Positions 42,605-53,879 are shown, counted from the first letter of the stretch. The stretch: DNA of 64,000 bases from Symbiodinium natans (GCA_905221605.1 CAJNDS010000589.1:1-64000), one strand, 5' to 3'. The notes: a model not told the origin generated them from the letters alone. Translations and numbers: made by a program.

Positions 42605-43220
42605 GCCTACACTGTGGTGGCTGAAACTGGCTACCTGCTGCAGTGCTTGCTCAAGATTGGGGTGCCTGTTCACACACCTTGGGTGCTATATGCTGTTGAG
42701 CACTGCTGGCTTAATCAGAGGCCCCAATTCGGCAATGCCTTGAAGCTTTTTCACTCTCTACCGCATTATCTCAGCTACAGCGACCTGCAGAGAGCGGCGC
42801 TGTCGAAGCAGACATCCGGACCTGGCACCGGGGAAGTAAATGGGCGATCTGCATGGAAGCCTGAATACTTTCCTTGTTCATGCTGGTTCTCAACCCTCCC
42901 TTTGATGATCCCCAAAATCTTCTGCCAGGTGAAGCAGGCTGGCGGCTGCTGCCTACTCACCACGCACATGCTCCTGGTCCAAACTCTTGGCCCTTTGGGT
43001 TCCTTCGCGGTTTGGGGAGAGTTGTTGGTTGCATCGGGTATTTGACCTGGTCACCTTCTCTACTTGAATGGCGCCCACATGTAAAGCCCTGTCTTTAAGC
43101 CTGTCCTCAATATTAGGTTGGAGGAGGCCGAGTTCCTTTCCAGCCACATCGCCAGCGCCTCATGGCATCGCCTCCCCCCCCCCAGTGACGAGAGGACGTT
43201 CGGGTCTTTTGCCCTTCCAG

Positions 43221-43289
43221 GTGCCCACTGCCCATTTCTGTCTGGCCGAATCTGCCCAAGCCCATAAACTTGAGCCTAAGCTTGCGAAG
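43221..43289 (+). CDS. Unrecognised gene B, exon
   Basis: Sits between CCTTCCAG and GTAATCC, phase 0 to 0, 23 codons (VPTAHFCLAESAQAHKLEPK then LAK). Clean splice sites and sensible codons support it. Function unknown. Confidence 0.6.
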
Positions 43290-43308
43290 GTAATCCTGCG
43301 CAGGGGTG

Positions 43309-43479
43309 TGGTCGCTGCAGAGGGATCAGTGCCTTGTCTCAGTTTTTGCAGCGAAGTGCACAAAGCGTGGTGTTCGAGTGGTTTTTTTCGGCCCCGTGAA
43401 CGAGGTGCAGGCTCTGAAGAACGAGTGGGGCCAAGGCTACATGCTAAGCTCCCTGGCCCAAAGGATCGATGATCTTGAG
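43309..43479 (+). CDS. Unrecognised gene B, exon (STAS-like?)
   Basis: An open frame reads CLVSVFAAKCTKRGVRVVFF then GPVNEVQALKNEWG and SSLAQRIDDLE, ending before GT at 43480. The KRGVRVVFFG turn followed by a helix resembles STAS-type regulatory domains, but the similarity is short. The exon start is uncertain. Confidence 0.55.
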
Positions 43480-43591
43480 GTTTGAGGGATTTTGAGGGGA
43501 TCGTCAGGGCAGAGCTGAAGGGATGCTTCATGAAGTTCATGAAGCTCATGCTGGACCCACAAGTACCGAAACCTGACCAATTTTGTCGCAG

Positions 43592-43660
43592 GTGTTGACA
43601 GTGAGGAGTCCAAGGACCCTGTGAACTTGCAGTGCGGGGCAGCGGTTCACGTGGTCACAG
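43592..43660 (+). CDS. Unrecognised gene B, exon
   Basis: Between TGTCGCAG and GTATTCC, in phase 1 to 1, reading VDSEESKDPVNLQCGAAVHV then VT. Its phase does not fit the preceding candidate, so a piece between them may be missing. Confidence 0.5.
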
Positions 43661-43860
43661 GTATTCCAAAGGTGTGTTTGTTTTTGCGGCTTCCAAAACT
43701 TAAAAGAAGCTTTCTCGGGTCGGACTTTGACAAGCCAGTACTACATGGTGGCGCGGATTCGTTTTTGAGGCTCATGTCAGCATGGCGTGAGCCTCCACAT
43801 GCCCCCCAAAACCCCACGACAATGTCCCTCAGGGACCGTCAGGATGCACCGGCGGACGGA

Positions 43861-44412
43861 CAGAGAGAAAGAGAGAAAGAAACAATGAGCGAGAGAGGGA
43901 GAGCGAACACAAGTCGATGATGTTCGTTCTGAGGTGCACATAAAACAGCTCTCGAACTAGCTGGACGATTGGAAAATCCCCCCTTTTGCATGTCTTGCCC
44001 CGTAAGTTTGAGCGCTTGAGCCCCTGCGACATCAGTCGCCCTGCAGGAAGAGGAAGCCCAGGACTTCGTTGCTTCTCTGCTACATCCATCGGACAGAACT
44101 CCTGTGAAGTCGCAGAGGCCCCGCCCTCCTTCGTTGCACACTATCTTATGACATTGGAAGAGCAAAGCGAGAAGAGGAGAGGAGAGAGAAGACGATGAAG
44201 GAGAACGAGACAGAGGGAGAGAGAGGCCTTTTCTCGGGTGGCCACCCGACAAGGGGATCATTGAAAAGACCCGTCTCAAACAACAAACAGACCACCCAAA
44301 ACGGGAGGGAGGTGCCGGACTGACGTCGTGGCCGGGTTCCCTCGCGAGAGGGGCGCAGAGGAAGAGGAAGAGAGGAAGAGGAGAAGAGGAAGAGGAGAAG
44401 AGGAAGAGAGAG
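43861..44412 (+). repeat. GA-rich patches
   Basis: GAGAAAGAGAGAAAG at 43861-43880, further GA words at 44163-44222, and AGAGGAAGAGGAGAAG repeats at 44356-44411. They lie in intron space between gene B exons; frames here are low complexity. Confidence 0.8.
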
Positions 44413-44885
44413 CCAGATTGGGCCGATCGGATAGTCTCAGTAGGAACCTCTTGTTGAAAGGGTAAGATCGGCGTGTCACGTACACACACACGTTACGAAG
44501 AGATCAATCTCAGCATGAAAAACGGAATAATTTCTACGATGAAGCAGGACTTTGGAGCTCCATCTAACAAAGCTCTCCGCGATATCGGCGTGAACGCGCA
44601 CGTCTATTTTTGCTATCAGCACTTTGCATCGCCTTGTTTCGCACTCGTTGGTTTGTAGTGGGGTCTCGTAGTTGAGGTTACTTGATGTCTGATGCTGATT
44701 GAGGATTAAGCTGTTTGAGGACTAGCCGTGGTCGGACTTAGTACTTGAGAGGACTGTTTTGGCTCAGGGTGGATGCACTGTGTGTTCTTCTGCTGGGTGT
44801 GAGGAAACGGGGGTTTCCTGCTCAGTCCAGGCTCAAGCCCTGAGTGCTAAGCCTCCTAAGTTTCCTCAGTAATTTCCGTCCTCAG

Positions 44886-44996
44886 GTATGGACAGGCGAC
44901 GTACAAGTTCTCCAAAGATGAGGAAGCTCTGGGCCACCTCATTATCGATATCGCTCGTGGCAAGGCACCTTGCTTTAAATCAATTGAGGGCCCACT
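44886..44996 (+). CDS. Unrecognised gene B, exon
   Basis: After TCCTCAG reads YGQATYKFSKDEEALGHLII then DIARGKAPCFKSIEGPL. Begins in phase 2; GT at 44997 is the likely donor. Clearly protein-like; family not recognised. Confidence 0.55.
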
Positions 44997-45535
44997 GTCC
45001 ACGACTGTGTCGGTCCTGAGGATGGACTATTTGTGACTCCTAGAAACCATGCCCCTTTCTCCAGAGCCGATGGGAGTTTGGGTTGGATTTGGCTAGCCCA
45101 GCCGCTTACGAAGCCTGACTTTGGTCGAACGTGCATCTTTGTGGCGCACGGAATGGGTTTGACACAGCCACTCTGCTACTTCGAATTTGAAACTGTGCTT
45201 GGTTCTAGGCTCAGGGTCTGTTTTTCGAAGCCAGGCCAAGCACGGCATTCGCCATTGGGGCGTCTCTCAGGCTTCGCTGGAAGATGCATACGATGCTTGC
45301 TGGGAAAGCTGGCAAGTGATTGCAAGCATGTTCGAATGTGGGGTGGAACAAAGACATCCCCTTCGTCAGCCGAGGTGCGTATCATCCAGCAGGACTAGTA
45401 TACGGACGAGATGACTCCGAATGGTTCACAGTTCACACGGCGCAAAGTTGCAAGCCTTATTGTGTAGAGATGTGTAGAGTGTAGATGTATTGGAAGCTGC
45501 GGGCTCATACCCTTCATCTTGTAATGCCGGAACAT

Positions 45536-45621
45536 GTCCTTGCAGCCAGTTGCGGCCAGCAGAAAAAGCCTCTCTGCCTGGTTGGAAGACGGAGCAGGTG
45601 CAATGGAGGTGAAAAAGCCGG
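45536..45621 (+). CDS. Gene B, possible exon
   Basis: After TCCTTGCAG at about 45544 a frame reads PVAASRKSLSAWLEDGAGAM before GTG. The borders are approximate. Confidence 0.35.
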
Positions 45622-46062
45622 GCGTCTTTCAACACTGCACAAAGATTGTCTTGCAACAACCTAGTCTGTACACTACCTGGATTCTAGGCACATATAAAGT
45701 GGTAGGCGGCTTGTGCCTTTGGCACAGGCTGTCGTACCTTCCCCCACAAGCGAGGATCTCTCCTGATGTTTCTGTGCCCCTAAACCTCGAAGCTCAAGAT
45801 ATCTTGCTTGACCTACCAAGGACGGGATCATTGGCATCGCTGTCATGCGGCGGGAAATCGGTGAAGTCAGAGGCCGGGAGGGTTTGTGGATGTGCGGAGC
45901 GGAATGGTGGGGAGGATTTTGGAGTATGAATTGGTATCAACTGCTTGGATTCACTCGTCAGCTACCAAACCCTAGGCACAAGATTGAGTCGGCTAGTCGG
46001 CAGAGGCTTGTTGGTTTTCGGCCCTCAGATTATGCAGCAGCAAGCCTTTCAGGAACATTGCA

Positions 46063-46207
46063 GGTCCGGAACCCCCTTGTTTTGGAGCCCGGAAGTGGTT
46101 GTCATCGCTGGCTGTGGCAGGGCAGTGACAAGGATGAGTTCACCCTGAGATACCCGTATTTGACGCCGCTGGGTCGCAGGGCGATGGTCTTCTGTGGATT
46201 TGAATAA
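46063..46207 (+). CDS. Possible exon with stop
   Basis: A frame reads VLEPGSGCHRWLWQGSDKDE then FTLRYPYLTPLGRRAMVFCG and stops at 46205-46207. It looks protein-like, but a stop here conflicts with gene B continuing to 47279, so one of the two is wrong. Confidence 0.35.
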
Positions 46208-46613
46208 TCTCTGCGGTGGCATTCAGACAGCATTTAGACTTCAGTTGCAGGAGCACATGCGGCCACGGATCCCCATCTCAGCCTTCATCGGATTAAGAAG
46301 CAGCCGATCGCACATGAACGCTCGTCCCGAAACTGCGCCCGAGGAAGCTGTGTGATGATCCGGCCTTACAAGGTTGCACGGGCCTTAAGCATGAAGCAAG
46401 GCAGCACGGGGCACCACCAGGCTTTTGGTGCGGAGAAGGTGAAGCATTGTCGAGGTGCAGAGCCTTTCAGTGTTTAGTTCTGCAGTTGTGTTTTGTTCCG
46501 TGCCGGGTCAAGGGGCAAGTTGCTGACAAGCATGAGCGCTTGCAAAGTCTGAGTACCAGGTTCAACTAGTAGCTTAGTAACTAGGTTCAGGAGCAAGTTC
46601 AACCAACCGGTTC

Positions 46614-46752
46614 AGGAATTTCTCTGCCGCCTGGAGTCACGGCCGAGGCTGCAACTTCCCCCTGGACGAGACGCTGATTCACATCGGCAGTTGCGAGGGA
46701 AGCTGTGACATCGTACTCGTGGGCGTGGGCATTACGAGCCATTCTCAGGAAG
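46614..46752 (+). CDS. Unrecognised gene B, candidate exon
   Basis: After GGTTCAG reads NFSAAWSHGRGCNFPLDETL then IHIGSCEGSCDIVLVGVGIT. The cysteine pair and the beta-like stretch look genuine. The frame stays open to 46950 but becomes less convincing after about 46752. Confidence 0.5.
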
Positions 46753-46979
46753 ACTCGCCGACGTGGGTTCGAGTAGAGAGGTATTACACCACTGTCCACA
46801 GTGTGGCAGCTATGGTCGCTGGATGTCGCTGGATGTCACCCGTGATCTGCCCGAGGCCTGAGATGTGCGCAGTGCGCTGCTTGAAGGGAAACGAAGTGAC
46901 GGTGGAGGCGGCAGCAAATCTCCAGCGGCAATTTGAGGGAATGGGAGACTAGCTAATCATTGCTAATCCCTAAACCCCG

Positions 46980-47065
46980 GTGGACGTCGACTTAAATTTT
47001 GAGAAGCTTTATGTGGATGTTGTGCAACAGCTTGCGGAGTTCAGGGCCATCCGCTTTGCCCGAGG
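46980..47065 (+). CDS. Unrecognised gene B, penultimate exon
   Basis: Reads VDVDLNFEKLYVDVVQQLAE then FRAIRFARG, ending in phase 2 at CGAGG before GTCATT. An in-frame stop lies at 46971 and no AG precedes 46980 closely, so the true start may be 47007, after GAGAAG. Confidence 0.65.
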
Positions 47066-47158
47066 GTCATTCTTTCCTTCCAAAACGGTCCGAAACACGC
47101 AAGGCCATAATGAGGACGTATGACCCTGCTAAATTCATTGCTAATGTTTGAGCCCGAG

Positions 47159-47279
47159 GCGAATCTACGGAAGGGTGGTCCCTTGCCAGGCCTTGCCGTC
47201 CGAGGATGGAAGCTCCGTGCGCGTGCTGCTCAATGGCAAGTTCCTGAGGCGCGACCCTTCCCCTAGCGTTTTCAAATAA
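47159..47279 (+). CDS. Unrecognised gene B, last exon
   Basis: After AGCCCGAG, in the matching phase, reads RIYGRVVPCQALPSEDGSSV then RVLLNGKFLRRDPSPSVFK and TAA. Joining to the previous exon across a 93-base GT-AG intron gives RFARGRIYGRVVP without strain, one of the best-supported introns in the window. The basic, strand-rich end resembles small RNA- or nucleotide-binding folds, but no family is named. Confidence 0.7.
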
Positions 47280-47307
47280 CTGACTTCCCAAGTCCTGTCT
47301 AAGAAGA

Positions 47308-47799
47308 ATGTCCTACAAAGTACTGCCGGCGAACGCGGCTCCGGAGGCTCTAGAAATCCTTTACTTGCAGGTGCCTCTGAAGCCTTTCCGAACAGAAGCC
47401 AGAAGCTCAAGGCAACAGACAAATTGGGTGAACAGACGAGAAGAGACGGGTTCAAAACATTCAAAACTAAAGTCTCAAGCACCGTTCTGGCCATCCGCTC
47501 CTAGGGATGTGTGGGGAGAGAACACCTGGAATCTGTTCAGCGTGCACAAGGCAGAGCACATCAATGCGCCTACTAAACATAGTTTATCATTGCCATGCCT
47601 CATTGAACACCGGAAGCGGCACCATCGAAAGCTGCGGCATCGAAGGGACCAGAAAGCTGCGAGGGAAAGCAGTTCGCCATCGAAACATGGATCAATGAAA
47701 GCTTTATGTTTGGGTTCAACGCTTCTGCGTTTTCAGGGTTCAGGGTTTGGACTTTTCCATCCTTCAGGCCACGTGCCTCATCTGGCCAGAGGACTCTAG
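47308..47799 (+). CDS. Unrecognised 163-codon ORF
   Basis: ATG lies 28 bases after the gene B stop; the first residues (MSYKVLPANAAPEALEILYL) look coding and are followed by an AG-GT context, while the later part is basic and low in structure. It may be only a first exon, or part of the 3' UTR of gene B. Confidence 0.3.
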   Translation: MSYKVLPANAAPEALEILYLQVPLKPFRTEARSSRQQTNWVNRREETGSKHSKLKSQAPFWPSAPRDVWGENTWNLFSVHKAEHINAPTKHSLSLPCLIEHRKRHHRKLRHRRDQKAARESSSPSKHGSMKALCLGSTLLRFQGSGFGLFHPSGHVPHLARGL

Positions 47800-47899
47800 T
47801 TGTAGCACAGCAACACCGCGAATGCCCGCCAAGGGGCCCGCGAAAGACCATTCACTGTTTCGCAAAGCCTTATGTTAGTACTGTTTCGTACAGAACATG

Positions 47900-48910
47900 T
47901 CACTGACAATTTGTGTGTGTTGTATATACTTAGCAAGTAATCGCACAAGAGATTGATGGTTGCACCCGAGTTTGGGTTGGGGTCGGTGGACCTCGTTTCA
48001 GGGTTAACTCGGGGTCGAAAAGGGTTTACGACTTAGGGAAGATTTACATTATGCCAATTTAGAGACATTGTTTCCTCCAGAGTTTCCCTGCAGGCTGCTA
48101 AAGAGGCCTTGCAAGAACACCAACAACGGCGGTTCACGCGCTCTGTCAAGCTTGGACAAAATAGTACATGTGTATGTATATGTATGTGTGTATATATATA
48201 TATATCATGTTAATGCTCTAGTAACTAATACGTGTCTAAGATATGCTCCGCGACAGTCCGCGATGGGGCCCCGCGGAAGACAATGCACTTTTCGCGAAGC
48301 AGTTTAGAACAACCGCCATACAGACATATACAATCTGCTTCTCCGGTGGTCGAGATATTCACATATGTCATCCACCACAGAGCAAAGCTCAGGATTGCCA
48401 TGCAGAATCATGTCAAGCTAATCTGGATAGAACTTGCGCACCATCTCGACCTACTAGACTTGTGAAAGGAATGTTGCGAAGATCCAGAATGGTAGACCTC
48501 ACTCGCTTTTGAGACATATGATTGCATGAGCATGTCAGTTATGGTGAAGGGCAGCGCTAATCACAACAATCTCAGTCATTAGTTGGGTTTTTTATGGATG
48601 GCATGACGAAAATTAATGTGAGCGAAATATGTCTGTGCCATAAGTTTTTCTCCACATGATTTCGGGTGGTTGTTCCTCTATGTCTTTGTCATACATGCAA
48701 GTCTTACACCTACAGATCTTCATAAGAACCCATGATTTAGATGCGGCCGAGTCGCAACGCAAATAAGAGAAACAGCTGGTCCATGACACACCTCCCCGAG
48801 GTATGGACTTCTGGTTCCTACTCCTGAAAATACACCCCCACTCTACTCTCCGCGAGCCGGCAGGCCCGAGAAGCCACAGACTATGCACCATGGAGACTGC
48901 CGGCAGGCTT
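47900..48910. other. No gene seen; short AT/GT repeat
   Basis: A TATG/(TA)n stretch at 48173-48207 is the only clear feature; frames are under 93 codons and unrecognised. Confidence 0.5.
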
Positions 48911-48933
48911 AGCTGATATGGGCCAGAAGAAGT

Positions 48934-49110
48934 TTGAAGAGACCAACAAATTCAGTTTCCGAAGCTTTGCAGTTCGCTGCCCACCAAGGCTTGATCTTGG
49001 GCTACTCGCATGCCTTCCGCCTTGTGGCCGGCTTCTCAGTTGTCGGAGTATCTTGTACACCAGCGCCGCGCTCGGCTGGAGTCGATTCGATGGTGCGGAA
49101 CCTTAAGTTG
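48934..49110 (+). CDS. Possible membrane-protein exon
   Basis: A frame reads SEALQFAAHQGLILGYSHAF then RLVAGFSVVGVSC, one glycine-rich hydrophobic stretch of the kind seen in transporter helices. No clean splice sites. Confidence 0.3.
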
Positions 49111-49296
49111 GTTGTTGCCTGTCACGTTGGCAGAGTTGAAGGTGTGAATGGGATGCGCCAGCTCTTTTGAAGTCCCCCTACACTCATCAAGCGTACGCAC
49201 ACCTGCACACTCCCAGAATGTCAGAATCGCTCACAATTCGAGGAGCCCTCGCCCGAGCGGATCAAGCTGGCAGGCACCGCGGAAGCCCGGCTCTCG

Positions 49297-49336
49297 GAGA
49301 GAGAATGAGAGAGAAAGAGAGAGAGAGAGAGAGAGT
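49297..49336 (+). repeat. GA microsatellite
   Basis: (GA)n of about 18 units with two interruptions, followed by a run of T. Confidence 0.92.
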
Positions 49337-49499
49337 GATGTTGTTTTTTTTTTGGGGTGGGGTACAAGATAATTTGCCAAAAGCAACTGACCACTGAGTC
49401 CTTGCAAGTGGCCCGCAGCACGGCCCGGCTCCAAGTCTGGTGCCGGTTTGGGAAAAGGTGACGTCTTTCTGAACAGCTCATATTGCCTTAACAGAAAGA

Positions 49500-50440
49500 C
49501 GGGTTGTTCCTGCCTGCCGGTCTTGCAGAAAGTGCACTCCACTCAACTTCACCCCAAGTCCTTCCTCTCCATCTCCAGCTCGCTCCGAGATCCCCAAGCT
49601 CGACGTGGCTTCGGCTTTTGAGGAGGCTGTCGAGGTAGAGGGCAAGCAATTGGAGGAGCAGTGGTCGCCTCGTGTTTCCCTCAACTCGAGCTCGCACAGT
49701 ATTCCCCAAAGAGGGGCGATGGCAGCTCCCTGAATATCCCAAATCCCAGCCCGATGCAACCCCAATCCCGATGCAACCCTAAATTCCTGAAGAGCTTCAT
49801 TCTTCCACCAAGCTCCCATGGAGAGACAAAATTAGGAATGACGACAAAAAAAAGCCAGCAGAGCTTTGGCCGTGAGCGTCTTGCCTTGAGCAGGAACTCT
49901 CCTGCTCCAGTGTTGTTCCAGTCACGAAAGCAAAATCCTTGGAGCGTGCAGGGTGTTTACCCGTCAATCTCAAGTTTCAGGGACTCAAAAGGCGCCTATG
50001 AGGGCAAATCGCACTGCAGTCCCTCCTCAAAAAAGGGACTCAAAAGGCGACTGTCTGTGGGCCTTCAGTGGTTGGTTAGTGGCCACTGGGCGGGGAGACC
50101 CCCTCTGGCAGCCCACTACGCGCTCCGCCACTGGATTGTTTCTTTGGTGGCACTCGCTTGGAACCCTAAACTCGGCAGCTGCTCATGCACACGCTGCCTA
50201 AAAGGCCACTGGCGTGCGTCTAGCTTTCGTAGCCACCGTCTCAAGTTCAAAGCATGATCGTCAGAGACACGAGAGGGCGCCCGCCGAACGGCCCAAGGTC
50301 CTCATAAAATGGGACGTCGTTGGTTTAGAAATCTGTTGGCGAATGTACCATGTTTGAGTCGCAAGCCTTCCCTGTCTTTGTGCCAGCGCCCGCTCAGGCT
50401 CCCCCCCCACCACCCCCAAACACGAAACAGATCGAAATAG
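49500..50440. other. No firm gene
   Basis: The + strand frame 49661-50257 (198 codons) lacks motifs and codon bias; minus-strand frames of 84-113 codons overlap it. Not called. Confidence 0.45.
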
Positions 50441-50454
50441 AAAAGACCAATGGT

Positions 50455-50722
50455 GAGGGTTTAGGGTTCAGGGGGCGGGTGGGGGGGGGGGGGGGGGGGG
50501 GGGGCGGGAGGGGTTTTGGGGTTTGAAGGAAGGTTTAGGGGTAAAGGGGTTTGGGGCTTAAAGGGGTTTTTGGCTTAGGGGTTTAGGGGTTTAGGGGGTT
50601 TAGGGGGTTTAGGGGTCTAGGGTTTAGGGGTTTGGGGTTTAGAGTCTAAGGGGTTTCGGGTTCCCGGGCTTCCGGGGATTGAGACCTAGGGGTTAGGGTT
50701 TCGGAGGGTTTGGGGTTTAGGG
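50455..50722 (+). repeat. Telomere-like TTTAGGG(G) array with long G-run
   Basis: GGGTTTAGGG, then an almost pure G-run at 50478-50505, then many TTTAGGGG / TTTGGGG units to 50722. G-rich strand on top. Confidence 0.92.
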
Positions 50723-50845
50723 TTAAAATAGCACACCCTAGCACCATTCCCCAAACCCAGACACAAACCCCAAGAAACAAAACAAACCAACACAAAGCCC
50801 CAGGCCCTAGGCCTTGAAATTCAAGTCCAGAGTTGTCTGGCCTGC

Positions 50846-50930
50846 CCCAAACCCCTAAACCCCTAAACCCCTAAACCCCTAAACCCCTAAACCCCTAAAC
50901 CCCTAAACCCCGAAACCCCTACACGACGAT
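50846..50930 (-). repeat. CCCCTAAA array, opposite orientation
   Basis: About ten tandem CCCCTAAA octamers with one CCCCGAAA, C-rich strand on top, about 125 bases after the G-rich array. Confidence 0.95.
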
Positions 50931-51116
50931 TCTCTGGCTCCCCATCCGCAGGACTCGGGTGGGCTCGTCAGCGCCCTGGGAAGCCCTCAGAGTCCGTTGG
51001 CGCTTCAGGGCATAGGAAGGCTATAGAGTACTGTAGAGGTTTAAGGGGCAGCTGCAGTGAACACAAGTCTTGGGCGACTGAGCCTGGGGCACAAGGACCG
51101 AGTCCATTGCCCTCAG

Positions 51117-51212
51117 GTCAGCGCCTTCTCTTTCATCAGCAACCTCAGCAAGCGAGCTTCCGACACCGCAGTCCGGGGCTTCCTCAGTGCCCTGCCCGGC
51201 GCCTGGAAAAAG
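51117..51212 (+). CDS. Unrecognised gene C, exon
   Basis: Flanked by GCCCTCAG and GTAAGG, phase 0 to 0, 32 codons (VSAFSFISNLSKRASDTAVR then GFLSALPGAWKK), with strongly G/C-ending codons. Probably helical. Function unknown. Confidence 0.75.
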
Positions 51213-51583
51213 GTAAGGTCGTAGTAGTTGAGCCAGACGGAACCTGAGTCCCTCTTTGGAAACTTTGGGGTTTGGCAGCTGGGCCTTGTGAGTTGGATTG
51301 CGCCGTGTGGGCTTAGCAAGCTTGTCGGAACAACATCGACATCGAAGTCGATTAGTTCAAGCTCTCGGTACCACAGTCTCCCGTTTATACTTTTGGAGCT
51401 CCGTGCACAACGACAGCAGGAGGAGCACAAGCGGCAAAGTGAGCGTAAGGGTCGAGTTTGGCGGTGGAGTTGCCAGCTTGGCGTGGGTATTCAGATTTGG
51501 CATGATTTGGCGGAGAAGCAGTGCAAAAAGCCAGCAAGAATCCGAAAGTCGTGATCTCGAGCGTTGCTCGTCTCACGTCGGCA

Positions 51584-51660
51584 CTCTCCCTCAGGCATCA
51601 CGTGCACCCGCTTGTGGAGGAAGCCAACGTGATCACCAGGGAGGCACCTCAGACACCATG
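51584..51660 (+). CDS. Gene C, possible exon
   Basis: A frame reads HHVHPLVEEANVITREAPQT after CCTCAG. Borders and phase are uncertain. Confidence 0.3.
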
Positions 51661-51777
51661 CGCACTGCGCACTGCGCATGATTGCTGCAGCTGCTACACG
51701 CATGTGTTCTGCATGGTCGGTGCGCACCTGAAACCCAAGTCGTCCAACTACCTTCAAAAGAGGGTGAAAACCTGTTT

Positions 51778-51892
51778 GTGTTTGTATTTGTGTGTGTGTG
51801 TGCGCATGCGTGCGTGATCGCGCGTGCTTTCGTGATCGTGCGTGCGCACGCGCGCCCCCGAGCGTGCGCGCGCGCACGCGGGTCCCGACGCG
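51778..51892. repeat. Alternating purine-pyrimidine tract (GT/GC)
   Basis: (GT)n passes into GCGTGCGTG and CGCGCGCACGCG words, suited to Z-DNA. It falls in a presumed intron of gene C. Confidence 0.8.
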
Positions 51893-52433
51893 GGTTGTGT
51901 GTGTATCTGTGTCGACGTACGCATTGTCGAGAAAGGCAAGCTAAGGTAAGTTATGGTAGGTAAGTAGGTATGTGTGTGATTTACCAGGATTTCGCCTTAT
52001 ATTCTGCAATGTCATGCAAGGCAATGTGATGCAGTGATTTTTGTGTCTTTCGGCACATGCGACGCTATGCCGTTAGTACGTATGCAATTGAGTTGTGATT
52101 GCGAATGTGCGCAAGCCAAGGCAAGTATGTGTTAGTTATCTGTCGGCCAGTAGACCGAGAGAACAGGAGCAAACGCTATTTCACGATCGATATGCATAAG
52201 TTCGGATTTTGTTTCTTGCTGGACTCTGCCATGTCGTGTTAGGCGCTTGAAACTGTTACCAGTACGATGTGCTATGTGAAGTAAGTCATGCTATGTCATG
52301 TTACGTAGTCGAACATGTTAGAACGCTGTTGCGCGGTTTCGGCTTCGTTGTATTGCTTCTTCGTTTTTGGCTTAGCTAATTTTAATGTTGTGCATCCATC
52401 ATAAATATCACATATCTTATCTGCTCCTGGCAG

Positions 52434-52496
52434 GTTTTTGGCAACGCAGACCTGCACCTGGATACTCGGCTGATCATCAGAGATGCCTTGCAGCGA
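52434..52496 (+). CDS. Unrecognised gene C, exon
   Basis: Between CTGGCAG and GTTTTT, phase 0 to 0, 21 codons (VFGNADLHLDTRLIIRDALQ then R). Looks helical and protein-like. Confidence 0.65.
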
Positions 52497-52677
52497 GTTT
52501 TTTTCAAGCATTGTTGTCTCCTGAGGCTCCCATGCAAAGCTTCGCACTTTGGGGATGAGGTTCTCGTCTTACAAAGGCTAAATTGCATGCCACCAAGGAG
52601 ATTCAGACCTTGACCGATGTTCTCGACTTCAACAATGCATGCTGGCAGCAAAGGGCAGTCTCACCAATTTGTCCAAG

Positions 52678-53247
52678 TCACAGTGCGGTCCGGTCCAGCT
52701 GGGTGCCTTTTGGGTGACTGAGGGTGACTCGTGACACTGGGACTAGTCTCAACTGTTGCTCAGTTGAGGACTCTCCGGAGATTGTGATTTGCTGCTTGGA
52801 GTGCGGACCTTGGGCCCATCGCTTTAAGAACATGGCATCGATGAAGATGCCGAAGCAATTCCACCAATGGGTGTCAGGATGACTCATGCAACACCCAGAA
52901 AAATCCTCAGACTTCGAGGATAGGAAGGGAAGGGGGATACTTATCCGGCTCATCGCCGTGCTGCAAGCACGATTTTGACGCGATGGAGGCTTTAAGTCGG
53001 ATCGAGTTTGATTATGCAATATTATGCACATCCAGTCAGTTGGCCATGCCTCGAGCAAGTTGGCGGTGCTTTCTACAATAGCTCGTCTGTGAGTGCTCGA
53101 GCGCCAGAGGGCGACGGCGAGGGAGCAACCATCGGGCTGGCAAGACATCTGGCGACACCATATGAAACCCACAGCGCCGAGAGCAACGACTACCATGATA
53201 AGTGCATTCATCCATGTAGGACCGAACCCGCTGCAGTTAGCGCCCAA
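52678..53247 (-). CDS. Doubtful 189-codon ORF on minus strand
   Basis: Begins MGANCSGFGPTWMNALIMVV with one hydrophobic segment, then no motif, and lies inside the presumed gene C on the opposite strand. Probably chance, listed only for its length. Confidence 0.15.
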   Translation of the reverse strand: MGANCSGFGPTWMNALIMVVVALGAVGFIWCRQMSCQPDGCSLAVALWRSSTHRRAIVESTANLLEAWPTDWMCIILHNQTRSDLKPPSRQNRACSTAMSRISIPLPFLSSKSEDFSGCCMSHPDTHWWNCFGIFIDAMFLKRWAQGPHSKQQITISGESSTEQQLRLVPVSRVTLSHPKGTQLDRTAL

Positions 53248-53804
53248 AGTTTGTCTTGCAACTTGTTGCCAAGGAAGCCTTCGCCTTTGGCGCGCTTTCA
53301 GCAGACAGTCAACACGGTTCCCACCTCAGCATTCGGAAAGCTTCAGCTGAGCTTATATAAGCCTCTGATGGTTTATGGGATTTGAGATGCCTGGTGCATG
53401 TTTGTGCACAGGCTTTTGACTTTTTTTTGACAACACCCCAGAAAAGGGTTGCACATCTCTCATCTTGATGGCTGCTCGGCACTGTGCCATGTACGTGTGC
53501 AGGAAGAAGTATGGCACCGAGGCATGTGTATCTCCTAGCAAGCGCTGAAACACATCACTGGCATTAATCATTAACCCCTACCCCGTACGCCTTATCATTG
53601 TGGCCCCCAACCCCAAAACCTGACGCATGGATACGGGACACTTTCCAGTTTTGATAGGATGTAGAACCTGAGATTCGAGCTGTGGCAAGAGCGGAAAAAG
53701 CAAAATAGGTTTGCAGTACAGCCTTGGGATTTCAGGCTGTGGGTTCTGAGCTTCGTGTCGTTTCGTGTCTAGAATGACCATGCTAATTCGACCTTGTGCC
53801 TCAG

Positions 53805-53879
53805 GTCCAGCAATGTCTCAAGAACCCCACGGCGCCCACCTCGTCGCAAGACTTGGCAGACAAGTGTGCTTCTCAGAGG
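53805..53879 (+). CDS. Unrecognised gene C, exon
   Basis: Between GCCTCAG and GTCAGG, phase 0 to 0, 25 codons (VQQCLKNPTAPTSSQDLADK then CASQR). Confidence 0.65.

Noticed and set aside
42929-42975. LLTTHM word that could be an ABC switch-histidine exon
   Set aside because: It lies 18 kb from the ABC exons beyond two other genes, and the residues around it do not fit the family.
44750-44770. TTTTGGCTCAG resembling the end of the dinoflagellate spliced leader
   Set aside because: Only about 11 bases match and the rest of the 22-base leader is absent; no gene starts just after it.
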